Shown here piece by piece: positions 26,412-35,534 of a stretch of DNA of 64,000 nucleotides. Origin of the DNA: Pseudaquidulcibacter saccharophilus (GTDB lineage Bacteria; Pseudomonadota; Alphaproteobacteria; Caulobacterales; Aquidulcibacteraceae); the NCBI RefSeq assembly GCF_019455445.1, contig NZ_JAHWUS010000003.1, forward strand, positions 372,001 to 436,000, read 5' to 3'. The notes under the pieces are model-generated. The model was not told the origin of the DNA. It saw only the letters and a program-made list of their open reading frames with translations, and did not search any database. Every line of letters begins with the position of its first letter. The stretch's first letter is position 1. The position numbers and the translations under genes are program-made.

Positions 26412-28175
26412 TTATTTTACGCGGTAAATAACCAAATCCGACCCAGAATTATCAGGAACTTTTTCAAGATAATTTGGTGCTTTGCCATATAAAACATGGG
26501 CCATAAAGCTATTGGGTGAATATTCGGCAATGCGGCGTAATTCCATAGCACTTCCGCAATAAACGAGATAATTTATCCCGCGTTGTTTAATAAGGTTTTG
26601 CGCGGTTTCATCATCGCTAAGATAGATATTAAATAAATAATCGCGCCCCATATCGCGGTGGAATGGCGTTGTAATCACGTCATGGTGGGTATTTATCAAA
26701 ACATATGAACCAATGGCAATATTATTGGCAACCAAACCTTTGGGAAGGCTATTTAATGTGGCGTAGTTGGGTTTTGAATAACATTTACTACCGCCAAATG
26801 CCGCCACTTTGAAAACCGGAATAGATGAATGAAAAGGAACGTGCATCTCTCGCGCCAAATTCAATGCCCATTCGGGCACAAAGGGGTTAACAATGACGCA
26901 TAACAATATTGCAGATTTTTTGGGAAGCCTATCCACGGCCTCCGACAAAATTGCGATGCTTATTATAGTTGCAAGACCTGCCGCCTGTAAATTAACACGG
27001 GCTTGGAACCAGAATGTCATCACAACACAGACCAAGAGCATTACGATAAGTAACAAAAAATTATAAAATTTCGTATCAGTATTTTTTGCCAAATGTGCCG
27101 CCTTGAAGGCGCCGGCAATTAGAACCAAAACCGAAAAGCCGCCCAAAATAATTTGTTTATTGATGCCCATTTTTAAAAGTGGGAAAGTTTCACCAATATC
27201 AATAAACCAATATTTATAAAGGGTTGGGCTTACTTGCCAATAAAGCGGTTTAAGAAGGATTGGGAATTGGGTGGCAATACCAATTACCGGCAAGGCAATA
27301 ATAAAAAGTGCAACAAGGCGAATTTTTATTGTGCGTTGTGCCGCAACCCTTGCCACAATCGCCAATAATAATGCGCCAATTGCAATCGGTGCAGCTTGGG
27401 CAATACTTAGGCGTTCATTGGCGGATTGATAGATTTCATATGGCGCAACATTTATAAGCAATCCAACAATGATTGATATAAAAAGTGAAACCCCGAAATA
27501 TTGGGTGGAAACCGCACGCTCTTTGCTATTTAATGCCCACATTAATACAAGCCATAAAACGCCTATTATTTCTAATAACAGCATTTCAAGCCCGATGGTA
27601 AGGCTTGCGGCAAGGGCAATGCCCGCAATTATCCCGCCTTTTTTATCATTAGACGTGATGCCATATAAAAATAATGCAAAGCTAATTAATTGTAGGCCGT
27701 GGTGATCGACACGCCCGGGGGCAAAATTAACACCCAAGGCCCGAAAAAATACAACAACAAACAATGCAATCAATAGATTGTATCGCCCATTATAAAGGGG
27801 CTTTGATGCAAGATACGCACAATAGGTAAAAACCAACCCCAATAATAATGGTGTGAAAAATACCCCGATAATTTCGGCTTGTTGCGCGCCAAAAAATGGC
27901 CGCAATATCAATTCTACTAATGCCAGTGGGGCATCAGAAAGCCTTGACCAATGTAACTCACCGCCAAATGGTGGATTTGAACGATGAAGCATGCGGTCAT
28001 AAAACCCTTGCCCATCAAGCCACGCCCGAACTTCGAGTGTGCGGGTTATGTCATCACTATCGGTAAGTTGCCAATTTAAAATTCGCGCCCATTGTGGTGA
28101 AAGGGCATAAAAGCCATACCAAATCCCAAAAATCACCAATAAAGCCAAAAGGGCGGGGCGCGCATATTTTACCAT
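26412..28175 (-). CDS. Multi-spanning membrane protein, probable GT-C-type glycosyltransferase (paralogue 1)
   Basis: The 587-residue protein has many hydrophobic helices (about 11-13) and a soluble C-terminal part. After the first helix comes LTDSDDITRTLEVRAWLDG with an Asp-rich motif, then RSNPPFGGELHWSRLSDAP; a second acidic loop is FAPGRVDHHGLQLI. An acidic motif in the first outer loop plus many helices is the build of GT-C enzymes such as STT3/PglB and PMT. The loop DVITTPFHRDMGRD near the C-terminus is shared with the downstream paralogue. It would use a lipid-linked sugar, which is inference. It is convergent with hemF, 2 bp apart. Confidence 0.7.
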   Translation of the reverse strand: MVKYARPALLALLVIFGIWYGFYALSPQWARILNWQLTDSDDITRTLEVRAWLDGQGFYDRMLHRSNPPFGGELHWSRLSDAPLALVELILRPFFGAQQAEIIGVFFTPLLLGLVFTYCAYLASKPLYNGRYNLLIALFVVVFFRALGVNFAPGRVDHHGLQLISFALFLYGITSNDKKGGIIAGIALAASLTIGLEMLLLEIIGVLWLVLMWALNSKERAVSTQYFGVSLFISIIVGLLINVAPYEIYQSANERLSIAQAAPIAIGALLLAIVARVAAQRTIKIRLVALFIIALPVIGIATQFPILLKPLYWQVSPTLYKYWFIDIGETFPLLKMGINKQIILGGFSVLVLIAGAFKAAHLAKNTDTKFYNFLLLIVMLLVCVVMTFWFQARVNLQAAGLATIISIAILSEAVDRLPKKSAILLCVIVNPFVPEWALNLAREMHVPFHSSIPVFKVAAFGGSKCYSKPNYATLNSLPKGLVANNIAIGSYVLINTHHDVITTPFHRDMGRDYLFNIYLSDDETAQNLIKQRGINYLVYCGSAMELRRIAEYSPNSFMAHVLYGKAPNYLEKVPDNSGSDLVIYRVK

Positions 28176-28215
28176 TCCCCACCTTTAGCATAGGGGAAGC
28201 ATTATTCAAGCGAAG

Positions 28216-29958
28216 TTATTTTTTTACCACAAACACATAAATATCTGAATTTGCTGGCTTGGGAACAGGTGTAAGATATGACGGAACATGACCAGTGCTT
28301 ATTTGTGCCAGAAATGAATTGGGATAATATTTTTGAAAATTTGGCACTTCGGTATGGTAATTACAAAATGCAATATAATCGACCTTATCAGTCTTTAACA
28401 ACTCACCGGCTTTTTCAGGGGTGCTAAGGAAGATACGGTATAATTCATTGCGACCAGTGTCACGGTGAAAATGTGTCGCCATAACATCGTGATGGGTTGA
28501 TAATAATGTTTCAACCCCAAGGCTTATGTCGGTTGCCACCAAACCTTTTTTCAATTTTGCCAGATGCGCAAAATCAGGGGCCGCACGGCAATTTGCACTA
28601 TCACCATATTTGTATTTTGCAGGTGTTTTAGGAACAAATGTATCAACCACCCAAACATGGAATGGCGTGGCGGTTGGGCCAAGAACGATTCCGGCCAAAA
28701 GCGCCCATATAATTCCGCGCTGGTTTAAAATTTTGCCTACAAAAGGTGTGAAGACAATTATCGCAATTGCAAAGGCGTGAACCATAACCCGCATTTGGAA
28801 AAAATATGTCATTGCAGTTAGGCAAATTAATATTAGCGATAAAAGCGTCCAATTTTCGAAATTATTTTTGGATTTAAATGCCAGATAGGTTTGCCAAATT
28901 CCAACGATATTTGACACAAGTAAAAAGCCAAGCACCGCAAATTGCAATGATAAAGGGAAGTTCTTTAAGGGAAAGGTTTCGCCCACATCGCCAAACCAAA
29001 GTTTTACAAACAACGGCGAAATTTGCCAATAAAGCGGCTTTCGCAAAATTGGAAATTGCAAGGCAACCAATATCACCAAAAGACCAACCAAAACCATGGC
29101 AATAAAGCGGATAATTAGGCTTTTTTGGCTTGTGAAATTGACTGCTATAAACAAGCCAAATGTGCCGGCCAAAATTGGCATAACTTGGGCAATGCTTAGG
29201 CTGTCATTATATTGTGTAAGAATTTTTGACGGTGCAATATCAATTAATAAACCGGCAATTATCCCTATGAATAAAGCAATACAAAACCCTTTCACTAGTT
29301 TTGCGCAATCGGGATTGATTAGCCATCTTATACCTAACCAAGCAACAATCAAAAACTCAATTGGTAAAAGCTCAAAACCAATTGTTAGGCTTGCCGCAAG
29401 CGCAACCCCCGCCACCAAGCCACCCTTGAAATCATTTTTAAATGCCCCAAGAATGATTGTTATTAAGGCAATACTTTGTAAATTGTGATGATCAACACGC
29501 CCAACGCCAAAATTAAAAATCAGCATTGAGCAATTCAGGAACAAAATAGTCACAATTAAAATTGAGTATTTGGACCAATAAAGCGTATCGGCAACTTTGG
29601 CGGCGATATATAAAAAAATCGCGCCCAATAATGGCGGTAACAAAAATACGGCAATTTTTTCAGTTAATGGTAGCGGAAAAAATGGACGTAATATGACTTC
29701 GATTAATGCCAGTGGCGCATCCGACAGGCGTGACCAATGCATTTCGCTGCCCCATGGTGGGTTGGCACGGTGATTTAAAAAATCATAAAAACCTTGCCCG
29801 CCAAGCCATGAGCGAACCTCGAGGACACGCATTGCGTCATCACTGTCGCTAAGCTTCCAATTATTGATATTGGCCCATGCATCGAAATAACCATAAGTAA
29901 AAAGCACGATTAAAAAGAAACACAATGTTAGTGTTGTTATTAGCTTCTTATTGGTCAT
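28216..29958 (-). CDS. Multi-spanning membrane protein, probable GT-C-type glycosyltransferase (paralogue 2)
   Basis: The 580-residue paralogue of the next gene has the same plan: N-terminal helix, LSDSDDAMRVLEVRSWLGG, RANPPWGSEMHWSRLSDAP, then FGVGRVDHHNLQSI and a C-terminal DVMATHFHRDTGRNELYRIF. The two are aligned over nearly full length with conserved acidic loops and His pairs, so they arose by duplication and both are kept. The gap between them is 40 bp. The SDD and RVDHH motifs are the best candidates for the active site. The acceptor, such as LPS, a capsule or a protein, is not evident from the context. Confidence 0.7.
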   Translation of the reverse strand: MTNKKLITTLTLCFFLIVLFTYGYFDAWANINNWKLSDSDDAMRVLEVRSWLGGQGFYDFLNHRANPPWGSEMHWSRLSDAPLALIEVILRPFFPLPLTEKIAVFLLPPLLGAIFLYIAAKVADTLYWSKYSILIVTILFLNCSMLIFNFGVGRVDHHNLQSIALITIILGAFKNDFKGGLVAGVALAASLTIGFELLPIEFLIVAWLGIRWLINPDCAKLVKGFCIALFIGIIAGLLIDIAPSKILTQYNDSLSIAQVMPILAGTFGLFIAVNFTSQKSLIIRFIAMVLVGLLVILVALQFPILRKPLYWQISPLFVKLWFGDVGETFPLKNFPLSLQFAVLGFLLVSNIVGIWQTYLAFKSKNNFENWTLLSLILICLTAMTYFFQMRVMVHAFAIAIIVFTPFVGKILNQRGIIWALLAGIVLGPTATPFHVWVVDTFVPKTPAKYKYGDSANCRAAPDFAHLAKLKKGLVATDISLGVETLLSTHHDVMATHFHRDTGRNELYRIFLSTPEKAGELLKTDKVDYIAFCNYHTEVPNFQKYYPNSFLAQISTGHVPSYLTPVPKPANSDIYVFVVKK

Positions 29959-30003
29959 AAAGACCCAATATCAAATATATATTGATATTAAATTAATTGG
30001 AAA

Positions 30004-30474
30004 TTATCCGCGCCCGCGATAGGTTTGAACGCCCTGTTCGGGAATCCATGTTCCTTCGGGTGGGGTGCCGCTTTGCCAAAAGACATCAATTGGAATGCCG
30101 CCGCGCGGATACCAATAACCACCAATTCTAAACCAAACCGGATTTAGTAATTCAACCAGACGCTTGCCGATATAGATTGTACAATCCTCATGGAAGGCAC
30201 CGTGGTTGCGAAAACTTGTAAGGAATATTTTCAAAGACTTTGATTCTACAAGAAATTCGCCTGGAATATAATCAATCACCAAATGGGCAAAATCTGGCTG
30301 TCCGGTAACAGGGCAAAGTGATGTAAATTCTGGCGCAGTAAAGCGCGCAACATAATTTGTGCCTTTATGTGGGTTGGGAACGCGTTCTAAAACTGCTTCT
30401 TCTGGGTTGTCATAACCCTTTACTTGTTGCCCCAACATTTCAAGGTTTGCGTAAATGGAATTGTTTTCAGTCAT
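30004..30474 (-). CDS. queF: NADPH-dependent preQ0 reductase
   Basis: QueF reduces the nitrile of preQ0 to preQ1 in queuosine synthesis for tRNA. The 156-residue protein is of the short YkvM type. The nucleophile Cys54 is in [13 protein letters not shown] with the general acid Asp61, and the QueF motif [14 protein letters not shown] is at 77-90, followed by GAFHEDC. It lies 21 bp after a GNAT gene in the same direction and may share its promoter. No other que gene is in the window. Confidence 0.96.
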   Translation of the reverse strand: MTENNSIYANLEMLGQQVKGYDNPEEAVLERVPNPHKGTNYVARFTAPEFTSLCPVTGQPDFAHLVIDYIPGEFLVESKSLKIFLTSFRNHGAFHEDCTIYIGKRLVELLNPVWFRIGGYWYPRGGIPIDVFWQSGTPPEGTWIPEQGVQTYRGRG

Positions 30475-30495
30475 ATTTTTGCCGTTTAAAAATCG

Positions 30496-31008
30496 CTAAA
30501 TTTCATATGAATAATAACGAACTGTTTTGCCATTGCTTAGTGTTTTTTCACCAATCGCCTCAAAACCCATACCTTCATGGAAAGCAATTGAAATCTCATT
30601 TTCAGGATCAATATTCACTTCACAAAGCAATTTTGCCTTGCCTTCTTCGGCGGCCATTTCAATTAGGGTTTCATAGAAACCAGTGCCGATGCCCATGCCC
30701 TGATTTTGTTTATTGACCATAACGCGGTCGATATAAACAAAGTCTTTTTCAATTGATTTTAGATGTAGGAAATTCTCGCTGTCATAATCGGCATTTTCAT
30801 CAAATGCGATTAACATTCCGATATCTGGTGTAATGGCCAATGCGCAAAAAGCATTTGCCGCCATTTTTTCAAGCTTTTCGGTTGTAAGCAATGAGGTTTC
30901 GGTTGCGAAAACATTGTTTAGCGCAGTAAGTTTTTTGAATTGGTGATTTGAGGCATCATTAACATCAATCAGATTTAATGGTGCAGAAGTTCGTTTTATT
31001 TTTGCCAT
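30496..31008 (-). CDS. GNAT-family N-acetyltransferase
   Basis: The 170-residue protein has the GNAT acetyl-CoA site: VYIDRVMVNKQNQGMGIGTGF (about 91-111), where the NQGMGIG loop is motif A, and the later AFHEGMGFEAIGEK is motif B. The N-terminal 30 residues are a family-specific extension. The acceptor is unknown. It precedes queF by 21 bp and is divergent from the permease 250 bp away. Confidence 0.85.
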   Translation of the reverse strand: MAKIKRTSAPLNLIDVNDASNHQFKKLTALNNVFATETSLLTTEKLEKMAANAFCALAITPDIGMLIAFDENADYDSENFLHLKSIEKDFVYIDRVMVNKQNQGMGIGTGFYETLIEMAAEEGKAKLLCEVNIDPENEISIAFHEGMGFEAIGEKTLSNGKTVRYYSYEI

Positions 31009-31204
31009 TCCCTTCCCATAAAGCTTATGGAAGTTGCTGGCAAGTAATTATGCGCGTGAAGAGTTTCTTGACCCTAGTCATATGTCGAATTCATGTATTG
31101 TATAATTAGTGCATAAAAATACCCCATTTGTACAAAAATTATCCACTAATTGAATTGGATGCACAAATCTTATGCTTAAAGACAGTTGCGTAATTGAAAT
31201 ATGC

Positions 31205-31258
31205 AGTTTAGCGTGCTGTCCCTAAACTATAATATGACGCACTTTTGGAGGGAGCATC
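31205..31258 (+). promoter_or_regulatory. Promoter/operator region of the permease gene
   Basis: AGTTTAG (31205-31211) and CTAAACT (31222-31228) form a 7-bp inverted repeat, and TATAAT at 31228-31233 overlaps its right end, placing an operator over a likely -10 box. GGAGGGAG precedes the ATG at 31259. No clear -35 box is seen. Confidence 0.4.
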
Positions 31259-32800
31259 ATGAATAATTGGCGTGTTAAGCCACTAGACGCGATTTTGGCG
31301 ACTGCCGAGAAGAAATCGCTTCACCGTTCTTTGGGGGCATTCCAGCTAACTATGCTGGGTATTGGTGCCGTTATTGGAACCGGTATTTTCGTTTTAACCG
31401 CAGAAGCAGCACAAAAAGCAGGACCGGGCATGATCTGGTCCTTTGTTATTGCTGGTGTTGTATGTGCGGTTGCCGCCCTTTGTTATTCAGAGCTTGCGGC
31501 AATGGTTCCGGTTTCCGGTTCTGCCTATACTTATACTTATGCTGTTATGGGCGAAGTTTTGGCATGGATGGTTGGCTGGGCACTTGTTCTTGAATATGCG
31601 GTTGCTGCGGGTGCGGTATCTGTTGGATGGTCGGGCTATTTTGTTGGGCTTTTAGAACACCAATTGCATATAACGATACCACATGCACTTGCTGTTGGGC
31701 CAAATGATGGTGGTATTATCAACCTTCCTGCGATGATTATTGCACTCTTGATTACTGGGCTTTTGGTTCTTGGAACCACAGAAAGCGCAAGCGTGAACGC
31801 AATCTTGGTTGCGGTAAAAGTAACCGCACTTAGCTTGTTTATCTTCCTTGCATATAAAACCATTTTTGCAAATCCTACCGAGGCGGCAACGCATTTCCAG
31901 CCAATGTATCCATTGGGGATTGGCGGGGTTTCGGCGGCTGCGGCATCGATTTTCTTTGCTTATGTAGGCTTTGATGCGGTTTCAACGGCAGCAGAGGAAA
32001 CCAAAAACCCACAAGTTAATATGCCGATTGGTTTGATTGGTTCACTCGCAATTTGTACGGTTTTCTACATGTTGGTTGCCGGCGGTGTTATTGGTACAGT
32101 TGGCGCGCAGCCAATGCTGAATGCCGATGGCTCTGGTATTGCACCGGGTTCAAAAGAACTTGCGGCGGCATGTAGTGCAATTGGTGATAATGCGGTTGTT
32201 TGTTCAAAAGAAGCCTTGGCTTGGACACTTCGTAAAGTAAATTTTGCAACTGCGGGTAATTTGGTTGGCCTTGCCGCCGGTATCGCTTTGCCATCAGTTA
32301 TTTTGATGATGATGTTCGGTCAAACCCGTATCTTCTTCGTGATGAGCCGTGACGGTTTGTTACCTGAAGTATTCTCAAAAATTCACCCTAAATTCAAAAC
32401 CCCATATGTGATAACAATCCTTACCGGTGTCTTTGTTGCATTCTTTGCGGCGTTCTTCCCGGTTGGTGCATTGGCGGATATTTCGAATGCGGGTACATTA
32501 TTTGCGTTCGCGATGGTTTCAATTGCGGTGATGGTATTGCGCAAAAAAGATCCTGAAAGAAAACGCCCGTTCAAAACCCCTTGGGTTTATGTGGTTGCAC
32601 CAATTTCGATTTTGGGATGCGTTTATTTGTTCTTTAAACTATCATTCTACACCTTGGCGTTGTTTGTAGTTTGGGCGACAATTGGTCTTGTGGTTTATTT
32701 CCTTTATTCCCGCAATCACTCGCATGTTGGTAAAGGTTTGGTTGAAGTGCATGAGGAAGATGCCGATGTGCCGCCACAACCGGTTCCACCTATTGATTAA
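31259..32800 (+). CDS. Amino-acid permease of the APC superfamily (cationic amino-acid transporter type)
   Basis: The 513-residue protein has 12 or more membrane segments. Its first helix region LTMLGIGAVIGTGIFVLT, the ELAAMVPVSGSAYTYTYA motif and the FFAYVGFDAVSTAAEETKNP loop are characteristic of the CAT/YhdG-type amino-acid permeases. It probably imports one or more amino acids with protons; the substrate is not readable. A terminator directly follows the stop. Confidence 0.93.
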   Translation: MNNWRVKPLDAILATAEKKSLHRSLGAFQLTMLGIGAVIGTGIFVLTAEAAQKAGPGMIWSFVIAGVVCAVAALCYSELAAMVPVSGSAYTYTYAVMGEVLAWMVGWALVLEYAVAAGAVSVGWSGYFVGLLEHQLHITIPHALAVGPNDGGIINLPAMIIALLITGLLVLGTTESASVNAILVAVKVTALSLFIFLAYKTIFANPTEAATHFQPMYPLGIGGVSAAAASIFFAYVGFDAVSTAAEETKNPQVNMPIGLIGSLAICTVFYMLVAGGVIGTVGAQPMLNADGSGIAPGSKELAAACSAIGDNAVVCSKEALAWTLRKVNFATAGNLVGLAAGIALPSVILMMMFGQTRIFFVMSRDGLLPEVFSKIHPKFKTPYVITILTGVFVAFFAAFFPVGALADISNAGTLFAFAMVSIAVMVLRKKDPERKRPFKTPWVYVVAPISILGCVYLFFKLSFYTLALFVVWATIGLVVYFLYSRNHSHVGKGLVEVHEEDADVPPQPVPPID

Positions 32801-32822
32801 TAGGGATATGTGATATGAAATT

Positions 32823-32850
32823 TGGCGGGTGGCAACACCCGCCATTTTTG
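32823..32850 (+). terminator. Terminator after the permease gene
   Basis: GGCGGGTG-GCAA-CACCCGCC followed by ATTTTTG is a strong stem with a T-run. It sits before the next gene's ribosome-binding site, which argues against a start at 32815 for that gene. Confidence 0.9.
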
Positions 32851-32880
32851 ATTCTGCGCAATTTTTTGGAGATGGTGCGT

Positions 32881-33672
32881 ATGTTAAAGAAAAATCTTGT
32901 CTTTATTATCCCTGTGGCAATTATTTTGGGCGCAGGGGCTTATTACGCTTATAATAACCTCTCTAAAGTTGATGATAGTAAAAATCAGGTTTCAGCCCTT
33001 GATACTAGTGCGGTAAATAATGTTGAACCACTTGTTACCAATGCTGTGAATGAAATTGCGCCACCGCCACTTGAACTTACCACAAGTGACGCGTTCAAAA
33101 TGGCGTTCGGCCTAAATACACCTTCGCAAAATACAATGTTGAATGATATGAAATATAGCGTTGGTAAATTGGTTGATGTTGGCGATGAAAAGGTTTTGGT
33201 TTCAATTGGTTCTGGTGATTTACCACATGCCAATGGCGGTATTGTCCGCATGGATTATTTTAAACCCAATAATGACGTTTTTGAATATCAGCCCAAGCTA
33301 AATAAAACTGTGGAATCGGGTTCATTTGGGCAAATTGGTGATTGGGGCGTAAATTACAAACTTGGCACTAATCCAGTTGTATTTATCGAAGGCGGCGGCA
33401 CATGGCAGGGGACAACCTGTTCATTCACAACATTGGTTGAACTTACACCAAACGGTGCCAATGAGGTTTTCAATGCCCTTACATCCTTTAGCAATGACGG
33501 TGCAGTTGAAAGCGGTGGCGATAATTTAGAGGGTAAGATTACCAATATCCAAAAAGGTAAGTCTTTCGATGTTGTTTATACCGGTACAAAAAATATTACC
33601 GTGCATTATGAAAAACATGGTGGAAAATACGAAACCGCAACCGATGTAGATAGCGTGATTGGTGGTTGTTAA
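32881..33672 (+). CDS. Membrane-anchored exported protein of unknown function
   Basis: I start it at the ATG at 32881, with TTTGGAG nine bases upstream, giving 263 residues; a longer reading from 32815 would translate through the permease terminator. The N-terminus (MLKKNLVFIIPVAIILGAGAYYAYNN region) is a signal anchor. A Ser/Asn/Pro-rich linker (EPLVTNAVNEIAPPPLELTT) leads to a beta-rich domain with GDLPHANGGIVRMDYF and EGGGTWQGTTCSFTT, closing with GGC. Two cysteines may pair in the periplasm. I do not recognise the family. Confidence 0.75.
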   Translation: MLKKNLVFIIPVAIILGAGAYYAYNNLSKVDDSKNQVSALDTSAVNNVEPLVTNAVNEIAPPPLELTTSDAFKMAFGLNTPSQNTMLNDMKYSVGKLVDVGDEKVLVSIGSGDLPHANGGIVRMDYFKPNNDVFEYQPKLNKTVESGSFGQIGDWGVNYKLGTNPVVFIEGGGTWQGTTCSFTTLVELTPNGANEVFNALTSFSNDGAVESGGDNLEGKITNIQKGKSFDVVYTGTKNITVHYEKHGGKYETATDVDSVIGGC

Positions 33673-33704
33673 AAAAGCCGCCCATTTTCACAGGCGGCTT
33701 TTTA
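33671..33704. terminator. Bidirectional terminator between convergent genes
   Basis: AAAAAGCCGCC-CATTTTCACA-GGCGGCTTTTT is a strong stem with A- and T-runs. It overlaps the stop of the preceding gene and faces the minus-strand gene ending at 33723. Confidence 0.93.
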
Positions 33705-33722
33705 AAAACTATTTAAATCAAA

Positions 33723-34538
33723 TTATTGTCCGTCACAAACAATCATATATGTGCCTTGTGGGGTTTGAATAACCTGACCTGGTGCAGGCATAGGAACCGG
33801 CATTGGCATTGGTTGCGGTGCAGGCTGCATGATTACAGGCGGCGGAGTATATGGCGGTGCAGGAATATAGGTTGGGCCAGAATAAGTTTCTGAAACCACT
33901 ACCGGTGCGCCATATGATTGGCTGCTATAAGATTGGTTTGAATAATAATAGCTGCCATTTTGTTGTTGCCCATAATAGCTATATTGTGATGGAACATACC
34001 AACCGTTATTATAGCCATATGCTTGTTGTGGTGGTGCAACTGGGCGACCATTGCCATACGCATAGCCACCGTCATAATAATCATTATGACCCAATGGATA
34101 AAGTTCATCAGGTGTGCCGTCACGGTCATAAACCGGACGAGAGCCATTAACCACATAGCCTTCACCATATGAACGACCACGTGGATCACCGTAATAATTG
34201 CCATTCGCATCATTATAACGGCGGTTGCCGCCGTCGCGATATTCAAGATCTCCACATTCAACTGTCGCCTTACCAACTTGTGAGCCGATAACAGCACCAA
34301 CAACGGTTCCAAGAATCACCCCTTCAGGGCGAACTTTTGATGCCGCAAGCGCACGACCCGCAGCCGCACCAGCGCCAGCACCAAGGAAGCCGCCAACAAC
34401 GCCGCCATTTCTTTGTTGTTGCTTACATTCACGAACTTTGTCGTTATACGAATTATAGTCATGCGCCATTGCCGAAGTTGCCGAAGACATAATCGCAAAA
34501 ACGCTAACCAATCCAAACCCAAATATTGTTTTTTTCAT
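33723..34538 (-). CDS. Exported glycine-zipper protein with Tyr/Asn-rich and Pro-rich regions
   Basis: From the ATG at 34538 (CAGGAG upstream) the product is 271 residues. It has a signal peptide (MKKTIFGFGLVSVFAIMSSA, cleavage near AMA), a glycine-zipper 2TM domain (NGGVVGGFLGAGAGAAAGRA; VILGTVVGAVIGSQVGKA), a Tyr/Gly/Asn-rich middle (YDGGYAYGNG, SYYGQQQNGSYYYSNQS) and a Pro/Met-rich tail (PAPQPMPMPVPMPAPG) ending VCDGQ. The build suggests an outer-membrane or cell-surface protein. A related, shorter gene lies at 35535-36101. The function is unknown. Confidence 0.8.
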   Translation of the reverse strand: MKKTIFGFGLVSVFAIMSSATSAMAHDYNSYNDKVRECKQQQRNGGVVGGFLGAGAGAAAGRALAASKVRPEGVILGTVVGAVIGSQVGKATVECGDLEYRDGGNRRYNDANGNYYGDPRGRSYGEGYVVNGSRPVYDRDGTPDELYPLGHNDYYDGGYAYGNGRPVAPPQQAYGYNNGWYVPSQYSYYGQQQNGSYYYSNQSYSSQSYGAPVVVSETYSGPTYIPAPPYTPPPVIMQPAPQPMPMPVPMPAPGQVIQTPQGTYMIVCDGQ

Positions 34539-34580
34539 TTTATTCTCCTGAAATTCTTTCAGTTTAATTTCCAATTATGA

Positions 34581-35321
34581 TTAGCGCGGTGGCATCCAGC
34601 CCTGTGCGCATTTGCAAACCCATGCTTTCTGACCATAAGGATTGCTAATTGGGGCGCCATAACCACAAGCCTGACCATTGGCATAGCTAATCTGTGCTGG
34701 TGCGCCATAACGAATTACTTGGGTGCGGGTTGCAACCCATTGTTCGCCACGGCCGGCATATGCAGCCACAGGAACGCTTTGCGAATAGGCAGGTGCATTG
34801 TATGCGGCCGCATAATTAACTACACCATTTGATGATTGTCCGTAATTGTTATTTACATAACCAGTATTTGAACCATCGCTATAAGTACGAATCGTGCGGG
34901 TAACAGTTCTGGTGACAACTTTTTGAGAACCAGAATTGTTTTGGCTATAATTTGGCTTTTTTACAGGTTTAGCAGGGGCTTTATAAGAAACTTTATTTGC
35001 CCTAGCGTCGCGTAAACCGGCTTGATAGCCTGCTTTATAACAAGTCGCGCAAGATTTTGAAACTACCTTTTTAGGCGCAGGTTTTACAATTTTCTTTGCT
35101 TTAGTAACTTTTTTTGCTTTATGAACTCTGTTTTCAACGTAAACAACGCGTTCTTCAACTACTTCTGTTCGAACCTGTGGCTGTGGAGCAGGGGCAGTTG
35201 GGCAATAGATAAGATAGCATTTCGCTTCGGCTTTATCTGTAAGTAATGCAGACGCACCAAACGCGGCAATACCTGCTATTGCAACTAATGCACCGTTTCT
35301 AAACAGTCTATTCTTTAACAT
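34581..35321 (-). CDS. Exported Lys/Tyr-rich protein of unknown function
   Basis: From the ATG at 35321 the product is 246 residues, beginning with a signal peptide (MLKNRLFRNGALVAIAGIAA, ending near KAEA). The mature protein starts KCYLIYCPTAPAPQPQV, then has a basic Lys/Val block (HKAKKVTKAKKIVKPAPKK), a CATCYKAGYQAGLRDARAN block, a Ser/Asn/Tyr-rich stretch and a Cys-containing end (VCKCAQGWMPPR). Six or more cysteines suggest disulfides. It lies between two glycine-zipper proteins on the same strand; the three may form an envelope gene group. I do not recognise it. Confidence 0.7.
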   Translation of the reverse strand: MLKNRLFRNGALVAIAGIAAFGASALLTDKAEAKCYLIYCPTAPAPQPQVRTEVVEERVVYVENRVHKAKKVTKAKKIVKPAPKKVVSKSCATCYKAGYQAGLRDARANKVSYKAPAKPVKKPNYSQNNSGSQKVVTRTVTRTIRTYSDGSNTGYVNNNYGQSSNGVVNYAAAYNAPAYSQSVPVAAYAGRGEQWVATRTQVIRYGAPAQISYANGQACGYGAPISNPYGQKAWVCKCAQGWMPPR

Positions 35322-35483
35322 AATACTTCCGTTCTTGACTTGATAATAATAGATTTTCCTTATCACCTATAACCTATTTATTTGCAGAGTCATTGCGGTT
35401 TCTTCTATTTGGCGAATATTATGGCAACAATTACTGCATTTACAATTATTGAGATAAATATTTACTATGTTAGTTTACTATTG

Positions 35484-35516
35484 AAAAAGCCCCCGTTGTA
35501 AAACAGGGGCTTTTGT
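35484..35516 (-). terminator. Terminator after the second glycine-zipper gene
   Basis: AAAAGCCCC-CGTTGTAAAACA-GGGGCTTTT is a 9-bp stem with A/T flanks, 19 bp below the stop of the minus-strand gene at 35535. Confidence 0.85.
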
Positions 35517-35534
35517 TTAAATTAGTTAATTAAA

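Noticed and set aside
32815-32881. A longer start for the anchored unknown protein after the permease.
   Set aside because: It would translate through the GGCGGGTG terminator; TTTGGAG supports the ATG at 32881.
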